Of a stretch of 64,000 bases of DNA, positions 19,057 through 28,219 are shown one piece after another. The stretch's first letter is position 1. Each line of letters opens with the position of its first letter. The position numbers and the translations under genes are program-made. The notes beneath the pieces are model-generated. The model was not told the origin of the DNA. It searched no databases and saw nothing but the letters and a program-made list of their open reading frames with translations. Where the stretch lies: contig JANXBS010000001.1 of NCBI GenBank assembly GCA_025060615.1, positions 1 to 64,000 on the forward strand. The letters run 5' to 3'. The DNA comes from Anaerolineae bacterium (GTDB taxonomy: Bacteria; Chloroflexota; Anaerolineae; DUEN01).

Positions 19057-19971
19057 ATGCGCACTGAAGCGATAGACGCGCTACATCAGACTTCTCAAGT
19101 GGCCCAAGCGGAGCTAGCGGTATCGGCGCGCAGCCCGACCTGGGAGGCCCTGCAACGGCTGCGGCGAGACCGAATGGCTATGGCTGGCGCCGGGCTTTTG
19201 CTGTTCGCGATCACGGTGAGCCTGCTGGCGCCGGTATTGGCCCCTCAGGATCCCACCCAGACCAACCTAGCTCAACGGTTGGCCCCTCCAGGCACGCCGG
19301 GCTATCCGCTGGGGACAGACGAGCTAGGCCGAGACCTCCTGAGCCGTTTGATCTGGGGTGGGCGCGTCTCCTTGCTAGTTGGTTTCAGCGCCGTGATCGT
19401 GGCGATGGCCTTCGGCGTGCTCGTAGGGCTGGTTGCTGGCTACTTCGGCGGATGGGTGGACTCGCTGATCATGCGGCTGATTGACATCTTAATGGCCTTC
19501 CCAGCCATCCTGTTGGCTATCGCGATCGTGGCCTCCCTGGGACCTGGGTTGCGCAACGCGATGCTCGCGGTCAGTATCGTCGGCATCCCCTATTACGCGC
19601 GGATCATCCGGGGAAGCGTGCTCTCTCTACGAGAGCAGGAATTTATCCACGCCGCCCGGGTCATCGGCGTGCCTGACTTTCAGATCCTGACGCGGCACGT
19701 GCTGCCCAACTGTATTAGCCCCCTGATCGTGGCCGCTACCCTAGATGTGGGCTGGATGATCATGGCGGCAGCCGGCTTGAGCTTTTTGGGCCTGGGCGCT
19801 CAGCCTCCTACCGCCGAATGGGGGGTCATGCTCAGCGATGGCCGCCAGTTCATCCGGGTCGCCCCTCATCTCTCCGTGCTGCCAGGGGCGGCTATCTTCC
19901 TCGTCGTGTTAGCGCTCAATTTCCTTGGTGATGGATTGCGCGACGCGTTGGACCCGCGTTTGCGCCAGTGA
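19057..19971 (+). CDS. ABC transporter permease, DppC/OppC family
   Basis: A 304-aa partner permease. It has an N-terminal cytoplasmic stretch, a first membrane segment, and the DppC-specific GTDELGRDLLSRLIWGGRVS before the five-segment core. The permease loop is HAARVIGVPDFQILTRHVLPN and the C-terminus is FLGDGLRDALDPRLRQ. It forms a heterodimer with the upstream DppB-like protein. A GGGGAG site precedes ATG 19057. The next gene, glcD, starts 12 nt after its stop, so the transporter and the glycolate-oxidase-like genes probably form one operon. Confidence 0.93.
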   Translation: MRTEAIDALHQTSQVAQAELAVSARSPTWEALQRLRRDRMAMAGAGLLLFAITVSLLAPVLAPQDPTQTNLAQRLAPPGTPGYPLGTDELGRDLLSRLIWGGRVSLLVGFSAVIVAMAFGVLVGLVAGYFGGWVDSLIMRLIDILMAFPAILLAIAIVASLGPGLRNAMLAVSIVGIPYYARIIRGSVLSLREQEFIHAARVIGVPDFQILTRHVLPNCISPLIVAATLDVGWMIMAAAGLSFLGLGAQPPTAEWGVMLSDGRQFIRVAPHLSVLPGAAIFLVVLALNFLGDGLRDALDPRLRQ

Positions 19972-19983
19972 TGGGAGGTTTCC

Positions 19984-21420
19984 ATGCCCCTCTCTCGGGA
20001 CCAACTGATCGCTGCCTTGATCGAGGCATTAGGCCCGGATGCGGTGTTGCATCGGCCTTATGATCTCATGCTCTACGAATACGACGCCTACATCGAGCGC
20101 GCTGTCCCTGCCGTTGTAGTGCTGCCGACGACCACCGAACAGGTCGCTACGGCCGTGCGTCTGGCTAACCAGGCCGACATGCCCTTCCTCGCCCGCGGCG
20201 CCGGCACCGGGCTCTCCGGCGGCGCCATCGCATCTGATGGCGGCATGGTGATCAGCCTGGCGCGCATGAGGCAGATCCTTAGCATAGATCCGGTGAACCT
20301 GCGCGCCGTGGTGCAGCCAGGCGTCGTCAACAGCGATCTAAGCGAGGCCGCCGCGCTCTATGGCCTCCAGTACTTGCCTGATCCCTCCTCGCAGCGCGCT
20401 TGTACCATCGGCGGCAATGTGGCCGAGAACAGCGGCGGGCCGCATTGCCTGGCCTATGGAGTAACCTTAAATCACGTGCTCGGCGTTGAGATGGTGCTGC
20501 CTAATGGCGAAATCGTCACTTTGGGCGGTGCTGCCCTCGATCCCCCAGGATACGACCTGCTCGGCTTGGTAGTGGGCAGCGAGGGGACGCTAGGCATCGT
20601 CACCCAGATCACTGTGCGCCTGGCCCCATTGCAGGAGGATGTGCGCACACTGCTGGCCGTATTCGACAGCCTAGAGGCAGCCTCGCGCGCGGTATCGGCC
20701 ATCATCGCCGCCGGCATCATCCCCGCCGCCTTGGAGATGATGGATCAGCTCGCTCTGCAGGCGATCGAGGCTTACGTGCATGTCGGCTACCCGCTCGACG
20801 CGGCAGCGGTGCTGCTGGTCGAGGTCGAGGGACTGCGCGAAGGGCTAGACGAGCAGGCAGCCCAGATCGAGCACATCTGCCGAGCTGAGGGGGCGCGCAG
20901 CGTGCGGCGGGCGAGGACCGCTGACGAGCGGGCGCTCCTCTGGCGAGGGCGCAAAAGCGCGTTCGGCGCTGTTGGGCGGCTGGCCAAAGCCTATTTCACC
21001 CAGGACGGCGTCGTGCCCCGCACGAAGCTCCCAGAAGTGCTGGGGGAAATCCAAGAGATCGGCCGACGACATCGCCTGCGCATCCTCAACGTGTTTCACG
21101 CCGGCGACGGCAATTTGCATCCGCTGATCCTGTTCGACCCTAACGATCCAGATGAGGTGGCCCGCACTTGGAAGGCAACGGACGAGATGATGGCGGCGTT
21201 CGTCAAGGCCGGCGGCACGATCACAGGTGAGCACGGTATCGGCCTGGAGAAGCGCGACTACATGCCACTCCTGTTTAGCCCGCGCGAGCTGAACCTGATG
21301 CGCGATCTGCGCCGCGTGTTCGACCCCGCCGAACGCTGCAACCCTGGCAAAATCTTCCCCACTGGCCGTGCCGTGACTGGCGAAGCAACGCCGCTGCACA
21401 AGCCTCAGCCACCTATGTGA
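19984..21420 (+). CDS. glcD: FAD-binding oxidoreductase, glycolate oxidase subunit GlcD-like
   Basis: A 478-aa FAD subunit of the FAD-linked oxidase (PCMH) family, which oxidises glycolate or D-lactate-type 2-hydroxy acids. The FAD-binding region includes PFLARGAGTGLSGGAI, SQRACTIGGNVAENSGGPHC and GSEGTLGIVTQITVRLAP. The C-terminal domain has NVFHAGDGNLHP and GEHGIGLEKRDYM, with a PAERCNPGKIFP ending. Neighbouring glcE and glcF make the three-subunit glycolate oxidase interpretation best, though D-lactate or other 2-hydroxyacids cannot be excluded. GGGAGG precedes ATG 19984. Confidence 0.93.
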   Translation: MPLSRDQLIAALIEALGPDAVLHRPYDLMLYEYDAYIERAVPAVVVLPTTTEQVATAVRLANQADMPFLARGAGTGLSGGAIASDGGMVISLARMRQILSIDPVNLRAVVQPGVVNSDLSEAAALYGLQYLPDPSSQRACTIGGNVAENSGGPHCLAYGVTLNHVLGVEMVLPNGEIVTLGGAALDPPGYDLLGLVVGSEGTLGIVTQITVRLAPLQEDVRTLLAVFDSLEAASRAVSAIIAAGIIPAALEMMDQLALQAIEAYVHVGYPLDAAAVLLVEVEGLREGLDEQAAQIEHICRAEGARSVRRARTADERALLWRGRKSAFGAVGRLAKAYFTQDGVVPRTKLPEVLGEIQEIGRRHRLRILNVFHAGDGNLHPLILFDPNDPDEVARTWKATDEMMAAFVKAGGTITGEHGIGLEKRDYMPLLFSPRELNLMRDLRRVFDPAERCNPGKIFPTGRAVTGEATPLHKPQPPM

Positions 21421-21480
21421 GCGCGAGGGAAATGTGTATCGGCGCTCTGTGAGCCGGGCGCCAAGGAGGACGGAAGTGCT

Positions 21481-22779
21481 ATGGAGGGGTGGTCGGTTTG
21501 GCTGCAGGAGCGCTTGGGCGTCGGCGGCATGAGCGATGATCTAGAAGTCTGCTGCAAATATGCCCTCAACGGCATCGCCCCGGCTGCGGTGGCGTGGCCG
21601 GATGACGCCCAGGCTGTGGCGGACGTGCTGGGGTGGGCGACCGCGCAAGGGCTGGCTGTGGTCCCCTGGGGTGGGGGCACGCAACAACAAGCGCTGCCCA
21701 CGCCCGCGCGCTACGATCTGGCGCTGTCGACTGCGCGCTTGTGCCGCGTCCTCGAGTACGAGCCGGCCGAGCTGGTCATCACTGTAGAGGCAGGTATCAC
21801 CTTGGCCGAGCTAGCCGTAGTCTTAGCCTCTGCGGGACAGTTCTGGCCGATTAGCCTCCCTGATCCTGAGCGGGCCACCGTGGGCGGGGCGATCGCTACT
21901 AACGCGGCCGGCCCAGAACGGCTACGCTACGGCGCCGCACGCGATCTAGTGCTAGGCGTCACCGTGGCGCTGGCCGATGGCTCCCTGGTGCGCTGCGGCG
22001 GCAAAGTGGTTAAGAACGTCGCAGGTTACGACCTCACGCGGCTGTTCACTGGCTCGTGGGGCACGCTCGGTGTGATCACCTCGGCCTCACTTCGCCTTTA
22101 TCCGATCCCATCGGTTCGCCAGACCCTAGTCGTGCACTGTGACTCCTGGATGATGGCCCAGGCCGCAGCGCTCAAGCTGCACAGTTCTCCTTTGGGGCCG
22201 CACGGGCTGACCATAGCGCCGGCTGCTGAGGATGAAGGAGGCCGCTCGCCGTCGCTGAACCTTTTCGTGCGATTCGGCGGTCTACCGGCCACCGTCGCCC
22301 GTCAGCTCGACGACGCGCGTGCCTTGGTCCAAGATGTTGGCGCTCAACCGGTAGAAATCTTAGAAGGATGGAGGGACGCGACATGCTGGGAAGGGCTGGT
22401 ACGCGTTGCGCAGCGCGCACCCGGCCTGCTTCTGCGAGCCAGCGTGCTCCCTTCGCAAGTGGCTGAGGCCGCCCAGATGCTCTCGACGACGGCGGAGGCG
22501 AAAGGTTGGCCGAGTTACGTGATGGCCCATGTGGGAGCGGGGACGGTGTTGGCGGCATGGAATGCTCCTCCCGGTCCCACCTTGGCCTCAGCGGTCGTCT
22601 CCGCCCGAACGCAGATCACTGCTCTAGGCGGCTGGCTGATCCTTCAACGCGCCGCGCCCCAGGAGCCTCCGCTCGACTACTGGGGGCCTACCACGCCTGG
22701 CGCGCATCCGTTGATGCAAAAGATCAAAGCTGTGCTCGATCCCACGGGCACGTTAAACCCTGGGCGATTCGTGGTGTAG
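21481..22779 (+). CDS. glcE: Glycolate oxidase FAD-binding subunit GlcE-like
   Basis: A 432-aa second FAD/PCMH subunit, shorter than GlcD: VPWGGGTQQQ, ATVGGAIATNAAGP, GKVVKNVAGYDLTRLFTGSWG and the terminal TGTLNPGRFVV. In the glycolate oxidase complex GlcD and GlcE form the flavin core and GlcF transfers electrons. GGAGG lies upstream of ATG 21481; the gap from glcD is 60 nt. The middle region diverges from Escherichia-type GlcE, as is usual in distant phyla. Confidence 0.9.
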   Translation: MEGWSVWLQERLGVGGMSDDLEVCCKYALNGIAPAAVAWPDDAQAVADVLGWATAQGLAVVPWGGGTQQQALPTPARYDLALSTARLCRVLEYEPAELVITVEAGITLAELAVVLASAGQFWPISLPDPERATVGGAIATNAAGPERLRYGAARDLVLGVTVALADGSLVRCGGKVVKNVAGYDLTRLFTGSWGTLGVITSASLRLYPIPSVRQTLVVHCDSWMMAQAAALKLHSSPLGPHGLTIAPAAEDEGGRSPSLNLFVRFGGLPATVARQLDDARALVQDVGAQPVEILEGWRDATCWEGLVRVAQRAPGLLLRASVLPSQVAEAAQMLSTTAEAKGWPSYVMAHVGAGTVLAAWNAPPGPTLASAVVSARTQITALGGWLILQRAAPQEPPLDYWGPTTPGAHPLMQKIKAVLDPTGTLNPGRFVV

Positions 22780-22865
22780 ATGTGAGTATGGACAATGGAC
22801 GGAAATGGCCTCGAAACGAGAGCCGCTTGCCTCTTGTCCGCCGCCCAGCTTGACTTGGAGGATGG

Positions 22866-24179
22866 ATGTCTGAAGTTCCCTTTTCTCTGGGTAACTATTT
22901 GCCCGGGGAAGCTCCTGACCTGGCCGGATTAGAGAAATGCACGCATTGCGGGCTGTGCCTGAACCAATGCCCGACCTACCGCGTGCTCGGCGTGGAGATG
23001 GATTCGCCGCGCGGGCGGATTTACCAGATGAAGGCGGTAGCTCAAGGACGAATCGAGATCACCCTCGAGTTCGCCCTGCACATCAACCGGTGCCTGGATT
23101 GCCGGGCATGTGTCACCGCCTGTCCAGCGGGCGTGCCCTACGGTAGTTTGGTGGAAAAAGCGCGCGGGCAAATCGAGCGCGCGCTGCCACGCCCGCGCTG
23201 GCAACGATGGGCGCGCCAGTTGATCTTCGCTCATCTATTCCCATATCCAGAGCGACTACGACTGGTGGCAGCCATATTGCGGCTGTACCAGCGCAGCGGG
23301 GCGTCTCAGATCTTTCGTTGGTTGGGACGGCGCAGGTTGGTGCCCCAAGCCTTGGTACACGCCGAGAGCCAGGCTCCCACGATGCCGCGTCGCTTCTTCA
23401 CGTTGGAGGAAGCGCCGCACACGCCGGCCCACGGACCCCAGCGAGCGCGCGTGGCCCTGTTCGTTGGCTGCATCATGCCACTGGCCTATGCTGACACGGT
23501 GCGGGCGACGATTCGCGTGCTTGCCCGCAATGGCTGCGCAGTGGATGTGCCGCGCGATCAGCGATGCTGCGGTGCACTTCACATCCACGCCGGCGAGCGC
23601 GAGCTGGCTCGCCGACTAGCCCGTCAGAACATGGCTGCCTTCGCTAACGCCGAGGTGGTCATTGTCAACGCCGCAGGGTGCGGCGCAGCCCTAAAGGAAT
23701 ACCCCGAGCTGTTCGAAGACCCAGTGGAGCGCGCGCGGGCACAGGCCTTCACGGCCAAGGTGAAAGACGTGACCGAGTTCCTGGCTGCATTGCCGTTGGT
23801 GCCGCCGGCCGGACGGATCGCCGCGCGGGTGACATACCAGGACGCCTGTCACCTGGCACACGCGCAGGGGATCCGCAGCCAGCCTCGACAGCTCCTGCGC
23901 GGGATCAAAGGCCTGGAGCTGATTGAGATGCGAGACGCCGACCGATGTTGTGGGAGCGCTGGCATCTACAACCTAATTCACCCGGAGCTCTCTCAGAAGG
24001 TGTTAGCCGAGAAGTTAGAGGCCATCCGTGCCGTCCAGCCCGACTTTGTGGTAAGCGCCAACCCGGGCTGTATACTGCAGATTGAGGCTGGCTTGCGAGG
24101 CGCGGGGGATGGCATTCGCGTGATCCACATCGTAGACTTACTGGACAGGGCTTACACGGACGAGGACAGATGGCGTTGA
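22866..24179 (+). CDS. glcF: Glycolate oxidase iron-sulfur subunit GlcF-like
   Basis: A 437-aa protein with two 4Fe-4S ferredoxin motifs, CTHCGLCLNQCPTY and CLDCRACVTACPAGVP, followed by two CCG domains (RCCGALHIHAGE and RCCGSAGIYN). This is the layout of GlcF, the electron-transfer subunit that passes electrons from the flavin subunits to the membrane quinone pool. ATG 22866 follows GGAGG; an earlier ATG at 22862 runs into TGA at once. The stop codon overlaps the -35 box of the next promoter. Confidence 0.93.
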   Translation: MSEVPFSLGNYLPGEAPDLAGLEKCTHCGLCLNQCPTYRVLGVEMDSPRGRIYQMKAVAQGRIEITLEFALHINRCLDCRACVTACPAGVPYGSLVEKARGQIERALPRPRWQRWARQLIFAHLFPYPERLRLVAAILRLYQRSGASQIFRWLGRRRLVPQALVHAESQAPTMPRRFFTLEEAPHTPAHGPQRARVALFVGCIMPLAYADTVRATIRVLARNGCAVDVPRDQRCCGALHIHAGERELARRLARQNMAAFANAEVVIVNAAGCGAALKEYPELFEDPVERARAQAFTAKVKDVTEFLAALPLVPPAGRIAARVTYQDACHLAHAQGIRSQPRQLLRGIKGLELIEMRDADRCCGSAGIYNLIHPELSQKVLAEKLEAIRAVQPDFVVSANPGCILQIEAGLRGAGDGIRVIHIVDLLDRAYTDEDRWR

Positions 24180-24204
24180 CATCCGGCTGCTCGCGTGTTA
24201 CAAT
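24176..24204 (+). promoter_or_regulatory. Sigma-70 promoter for nfeD-slipin
   Basis: TTGACA (24176-24181), exactly 17-bp spacer, TACAAT (24199-24204). The -35 box overlaps the glcF stop codon, so the nfeD unit is transcribed separately, with a leader of about 125 nt. Confidence 0.75.
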
Positions 24205-24335
24205 AGAGGTAGGTTGTTGCCTCTTGGACGCATCTTGAGTCCTCTTCTCGCCGTTGATCCTCACCACAGCACCCAACATACCTCTTCCCACCGACATCTA
24301 AGCAAGAAGAGGCAGCGCTTCGACTGGGATTCGTC

Positions 24336-25751
24336 ATGTCACCTGGCAAGCAGATTACGAACCTCAGATGGCCTCGGGGAAGCCGGGACCGGCTGAGATT
24401 TTCTGAAAATCCTCTTAGAAGGTCCGTCCTGCGGGCTACGACTGCTGTCCTGCTCACGGTTGCGATGCTGATGCTGGGAAGGGGTGAACCGACGTATGCC
24501 ACGCAGCCAGGAGCCGTGATGGTGCTCGAGGTGCGTGGCGTGATTGATCCAGTGGTCGCCCAATACGTCGAGCGCGGCATTCATACCGCCGGCCAGTCCA
24601 ACGCCAGCCTGATTGTTATCCAACTGGATACGCCAGGCGGCCTCGACACCGCTATGCGGAAGATCGTGCAGGCGATCCTGAACTCGGATGTGCCTGTAGC
24701 GGTATTCGTTGCCCCCTCGGGTGCGCGGGCTGCCTCGGCCGGCCTCTTCATCACCATGGCTGCCCACATCGCTGCAATGGCCCCTGGCACCAATATCGGC
24801 GCGGCCCATCCGGTGGACATCAGCCAGGGCGAGATCCCATCTACCTTGCAGGATAAGGTGACCAACGACGCGGTGGCTTACATTCAGGCCATCGCTCAAC
24901 AGCGTGGCCGCAACGCCAAGTGGGCTGAGGAGGCGGTGCGGAAAAGCGTCTCACTGGCTGCCCAGCAGGCTCTGGAAAAAGGAGTGGTAGATCTGCTGGC
25001 ACGGGATTTGAACGATCTGCTCAACCAGCTAGATGGACGCAAGGTAAAGGTGAATGGGGAGGAGATGACGTTACAGATCGAGGCGAGCCCGGTGGAGCGA
25101 TATCCAATGACCTGGCTGGAGGTGATCCTCCATGGCATCGTAGATCCCAACATCGCCTACATCCTGCTCTCGCTGGGCACCATCGCCCTCATCGCCGAGT
25201 TCTACAACCCCGGCTCCCTCCTCCCTGGCGTGACAGGGATCATCTCCCTCATCTTAGCCTTCGTCGCCCTGGGCAGCTTACCGGTGAACTGGGGTGGCAT
25301 CGCCCTGATCGTGCTCGCCTTCATTTTTTTCATCGCCGACGTCAAAGTCTCCGGGGTCGCGTTGAGCGTCGCTGGCGTCATCAGCTTTGTGTTAGGCTCG
25401 CTGTTGCTCTTCAGTCCGTTCACTGCCTCCCCACCGGTCATGCCGAAGTTATCAGTTAGCCCCTGGCTGTTGGCAGGCATGACAGTGCTCATCGTCGCCT
25501 TCTTCGGCCTTGCGGTGACCGCGGGGCTGCGCGCCCAGAAGAGCGCCGTGCTGATGGGCCCACACGCCTTGATCGGCAAGACCGGCATTGCTGTCTCCGA
25601 TCTTGCCCCTCTGGGGATCGTCCAGGTACAGAGCGAGACGTGGACGGCCGTAGCCGTGGACGGCTTGATCAGGAGCGGTGAGGCCGTCGAGGTGGTCAGC
25701 AGCGATGGCCTACGCCTGCAAGTGCAGCGATCCCAGCAAGAACAGGAGTGA
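24336..25751 (+). CDS. NfeD family membrane-bound serine protease (long form)
   Basis: A 471-aa membrane protein. After a signal anchor (about 30-55) comes a ClpP-class serine protease domain: IQLDTPGGLDTAMRKIV, candidate nucleophile Ser in ARAASAGLFITMAAH, TNIGAAHPV and the Lys-bearing DKVTNDAVAYIQ. Four or five membrane segments follow, then the NfeD OB-fold (LIGKTGIAVSDLAPLG, VQVQSETWTAVAV). Long NfeD proteins cleave stomatin-like partners and are nearly always paired with them, as here. No strong ribosome site is seen before ATG 24336; a nearby alternative start is possible, but the signal segment fixes it roughly. Confidence 0.9.
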   Translation: MSPGKQITNLRWPRGSRDRLRFSENPLRRSVLRATTAVLLTVAMLMLGRGEPTYATQPGAVMVLEVRGVIDPVVAQYVERGIHTAGQSNASLIVIQLDTPGGLDTAMRKIVQAILNSDVPVAVFVAPSGARAASAGLFITMAAHIAAMAPGTNIGAAHPVDISQGEIPSTLQDKVTNDAVAYIQAIAQQRGRNAKWAEEAVRKSVSLAAQQALEKGVVDLLARDLNDLLNQLDGRKVKVNGEEMTLQIEASPVERYPMTWLEVILHGIVDPNIAYILLSLGTIALIAEFYNPGSLLPGVTGIISLILAFVALGSLPVNWGGIALIVLAFIFFIADVKVSGVALSVAGVISFVLGSLLLFSPFTASPPVMPKLSVSPWLLAGMTVLIVAFFGLAVTAGLRAQKSAVLMGPHALIGKTGIAVSDLAPLGIVQVQSETWTAVAVDGLIRSGEAVEVVSSDGLRLQVQRSQQEQE

Positions 25752-25756
25752 TCCCC

Positions 25757-26653
25757 ATGCAAGAGACCCTCGGCCTTTTAATCCCTATCCTCATCGTAGT
25801 GATCCTGCTGGTCCCGTTGCTATACTTAGCCATCAAGATCGTGCGCGAGTATCAGCGGCTGGTGGTGTTCCGGCTTGGCCGTTGCATTGGTCAGAAGGGG
25901 CCAGGCCTGGTGTTCCTGATCCCGCTCATTGATCGTCCAGTATGGGTGGACTTGCGCGAGGTGTACCTAGAGGTCCCTAAGCAGACCTGCATCACTAAGG
26001 ACAACGCGCCGATTGACATTGACTTCCTGATCTACTGGAAAGTGGTGGACCCGGTGGCCAGCGTGATCCAGGTGGGCAACTTCGCAGGAGCGTCCCAAGG
26101 TATCGCCACCACCACGCTGCGCGCGGTCATCGGCGATATCATGCTGGATGACGTGCTGGCCAAGCGCGAGCAGATCAACCAGGTGCTACGGGTGAAGCTG
26201 GACGAGGTGACCGAACGCTGGGGCGTCAAGGTGACTACGGTCGAGATCCGGGAGATCTTGCCGCCGCGTGAGGTCCAGACGGCGATGAACCGGCAGCTCG
26301 CCGCCGAGCGCGATCGCCGCGCCATGGTGACCGAGGCCGACGGCAAACGGGAGGCTGCGATTAAGGTCGCCGAAGGGGAGCGACAAGCCACCATCCTGCG
26401 CGCCGAGGGAGATCGCCAGGCGGCGATCCTGCGTGCAGAGGGGTTTGCCCTGGCGCTGGAAAAGATCTACAGCGTGGCGCGCACGATAGACGACAAGACG
26501 ATGAGCCTGCAATATCTGGATGCGCTACGGGCGATCGGCACCGGCCCTGCTACCAAGTTTGTCCTGCCTATGGAGTTCACTACGCTATTGCGGCCGTTTG
26601 TGGCCCACGCGGGCCAGGCTGTTGGGGGAGATCGCGAGGAGAAAAGCCCGTAA
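25757..26653 (+). CDS. SPFH/Band 7 slipin (stomatin-like) membrane protein
   Basis: A 298-aa stomatin-like protein: one N-terminal membrane segment, then the SPFH domain (REYQRLVVFRLGRCIGQKGP, GLVFLIPLIDRPVWVDLR, TTLRAVIGDIMLDDVLAKRE) and a long coiled coil rich in Ala-Glu (VAEGERQATILRAEGDRQA). It forms oligomers on membrane microdomains and is the expected partner of the NfeD protease just upstream. The start is taken as ATG 25757, 8 nt after CAGGAG; a GTG at 25748 would overlap the nfeD stop. Confidence 0.92.
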   Translation: MQETLGLLIPILIVVILLVPLLYLAIKIVREYQRLVVFRLGRCIGQKGPGLVFLIPLIDRPVWVDLREVYLEVPKQTCITKDNAPIDIDFLIYWKVVDPVASVIQVGNFAGASQGIATTTLRAVIGDIMLDDVLAKREQINQVLRVKLDEVTERWGVKVTTVEIREILPPREVQTAMNRQLAAERDRRAMVTEADGKREAAIKVAEGERQATILRAEGDRQAAILRAEGFALALEKIYSVARTIDDKTMSLQYLDALRAIGTGPATKFVLPMEFTTLLRPFVAHAGQAVGGDREEKSP

Positions 26654-26657
26654 ACGG

Positions 26658-27134
26658 TCAGCCTATGGCTTCCGATGGAACGCTCTGAGCATCTGTCCTA
26701 ATAGAGGTCACAGACGGGCTCTCCGGCCTTTTGTACTCAGCTTCCACTGTGATGGAAATTCCGCCCCGCACGTTAAACGCGCCGGTGACGTGACAATACC
26801 AAGGATCCAAGGCTTTCACCAGATCGTCCAAGATCTGATTGGTTACGTGCTCGTGGAAGACCCCTTCCTCCCGATACGACCATAGGTACAGCTTGAGTGA
26901 TTTGGACTCGAGGATGCGCTGATCCGGGATATAGCGGATCGTAATCGTGGCAAAATCCGGCTGCCCGGTGGCCGGACACACGCACGTGAACTCCGGGCAC
27001 ACCAGGGTCACCATGTAACGCCGGCCAGGGTGAAGGTTGGGAAACGTCTCCAGCTTGCGGACCGGCTGCTGCACCTTACGTCCCAAAAGGGTCAACCCCG
27101 CGGTGATCTCTTCAGTGGTCATTTGCTTCGCCAT
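26658..27134 (-). CDS. queF: NADPH-dependent 7-cyano-7-deazaguanine reductase
   Basis: The 158-aa single-domain enzyme reduces preQ0 to preQ1 in queuosine biosynthesis. The catalytic Cys53 sits in [13 protein letters not shown] with the general acid Asp60. The family motif [20 protein letters not shown] and terminal [11 protein letters not shown] are present. It belongs to the short (type I) class by length. ATG 27134 is preceded by a GAGGTGGAGAG site. It lies 9 nt after the queuosine-precursor transporter gene, so the two are co-transcribed and functionally linked. Confidence 0.95.
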   Translation of the reverse strand: MAKQMTTEEITAGLTLLGRKVQQPVRKLETFPNLHPGRRYMVTLVCPEFTCVCPATGQPDFATITIRYIPDQRILESKSLKLYLWSYREEGVFHEHVTNQILDDLVKALDPWYCHVTGAFNVRGGISITVEAEYKRPESPSVTSIRTDAQSVPSEAIG

Positions 27135-27143
27135 CTCTCCACC

Positions 27144-27842
27144 TCACGCCTCCAGCTTGAACGGGTTGAAATCCGTGTCATAATCGTAGTAATCCTCACG
27201 TTCAACGCGCTTCAGATAATTGACGATCACATAGGTAATGGGCGTAGCCACAGCCTCGTAGATGCACTTAAAGAGCCATTGGGTGACGATCACGCGGGCG
27301 AGTTGGCCGCCTGACATGGTACCTACAAAGGCTAAAGTGATGAAGACCAGCGAGTCAGCTCCCTGTCCGACGAGGGTGCTGCCGATGGTGCGCATCCACA
27401 GCCAGCGCCCCTTCATGAGGACCTTCATCCGCGCCAACACGAATGAGTTGAGAAACTCACCTACCAGATACGCCACGAATGAGGCGCCGAGCAGCCGCGG
27501 CGTATAGCCCAGGATGCGCACGTACGCCTCCTGTCCATCCCAAAAGCTGGCGGAAGGTAACTCTCCGCCGATCCAGATGGCCAGCACCGCTAGCGCATTA
27601 CAAGCGAAGCCGATCCAGATCACCTGCCGCGATCGCGCGTAGCCGTACACTTCGGTCAAGATGTCGCCGAAGATGTAACTGATCGGGAAGATGATCACGG
27701 CTGCGGGCACGATGATGCCGCCGATATCCACAATCTTTACCGCGATGATATTGGCGATGATCAAGCAGGTGACAAAGACTGCGGTCACCAGGTTAAGATA
27801 GCGATAGCCTGAGCTTCGTGATAGGGTGTTCGCGCGTTCCAT
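27144..27842 (-). CDS. Queuosine precursor transporter, YhhQ/VUT family
   Basis: A 232-aa inner-membrane protein with about six membrane segments. Family features are NLVTAVFVTCLIIANIIAVK, PISYIFGDILTEVYGYARSR, SFVAYLVGEFLNSFVLARMK and a KxIYEAVATPITY motif. YhhQ-type proteins import preQ0/preQ1 for queuosine salvage; the adjoining queF supports that role. The start is set at ATG 27842 (MERANTL); a TTG at 27851 would add three residues. Neither start has a clear ribosome site. Confidence 0.9.
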   Translation of the reverse strand: MERANTLSRSSGYRYLNLVTAVFVTCLIIANIIAVKIVDIGGIIVPAAVIIFPISYIFGDILTEVYGYARSRQVIWIGFACNALAVLAIWIGGELPSASFWDGQEAYVRILGYTPRLLGASFVAYLVGEFLNSFVLARMKVLMKGRWLWMRTIGSTLVGQGADSLVFITLAFVGTMSGGQLARVIVTQWLFKCIYEAVATPITYVIVNYLKRVEREDYYDYDTDFNPFKLEA

Positions 27843-28108
27843 CTTCGTCAAGGGTGAGCGTTTGGTTTAATGGTCATGCTAGCACCGTCACGGAACTAGG
27901 GGAGGTCTAGAGGGGCGAAACGCCCCTTCAGAAAAACCTTTTCTCAGCTTACCTGTCCATCTTGGCTTTCAACTTGCCAGATGAAGCGAAATATAGACAG
28001 GCGAACGACTAATAAAAAGAGCTTTGTACGGAGGTTTTCCCTACACGCCACCCCCTTCGGGCCGAGAATAGCTAAAAAAGAGACATTCACCTTCCCATGA
28101 AGCTGATT
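27843..28108 (-). other. Leader region between the microgene hairpin and the queuosine transporter gene
   Basis: About 265 nt without a supported gene. A 7-bp hairpin AGGGGCG-AAA-CGCCCCT lies at 27911-27927. The A/T-rich stretch at 27945-28090 has no recognised preQ1 riboswitch consensus that I could align by eye. A 72-codon frame here (27944-28162) translates the upstream hairpin and has no ribosome site, so it is not called. Confidence 0.4.
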
Positions 28109-28160
28109 GCTACAAAGCCAGAGGCCCTTCCAAGTGGAAGGACCTCTGGTGCGCCGTAGC
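28109..28160 (-). terminator. Strong hairpin downstream of the microgene
   Basis: Inner stem CCAGAGG-x-CCTTCC / GGAAGG-x-CCTCTGG (28118-28149) with a 4-nt loop and one mismatch, plus an outer GCTAC/GTAGC pairing (28109-28113, 28156-28160). On the minus strand it follows the 18-codon frame and is trailed by CTTTGT. It may be a terminator or a structured RNA. Confidence 0.55.
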
Positions 28161-28162
28161 AT

Positions 28163-28219
28163 TTAGCGGATGATCCGAGGTGATGCTACGGCGCCGTAAC
28201 TACTGCTACTATGCTCCAT
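28163..28219 (-). CDS. Predicted 18-aa microprotein with strong promoter and ribosome site
   Basis: The minus strand has GGAGGAGGTGAT, close to a perfect anti-16S match, 8 nt (from the GGAGG core) before ATG 28219. The frame reads MEHSSSSYGAVASPRIIR and TAA. A full promoter lies upstream (28317-28344) and a strong hairpin downstream. The reading frame is too short for homology-based recognition and I do not recognise it. It could be a regulatory leader peptide, a small secreted or signalling peptide, or part of a structured RNA in which GAGGTGATGC (28177-28186) pairs with GCATCACCTC (28222-28231) and hides the ribosome site. Confidence 0.5.
   Translation of the reverse strand: MEHSSSSYGAVASPRIIR

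Noticed and set aside
20088-20987. Minus-strand frames opposite glcD
   Set aside because: They are shadows of an unambiguous glcD coding sequence with no supporting start signals.
27843-28108. preQ1 riboswitch upstream of the queuosine transporter
   Set aside because: I could not align the leader to the preQ1-I consensus by eye. A covariance-model search would settle it: a significant preQ1 hit would support, no hit would refute.
27944-28162. 72-codon minus-strand frame next to the queuosine genes
   Set aside because: Its N-terminus is the translation of the hairpin at 28118-28149 and there is no ribosome site or recognisable family.
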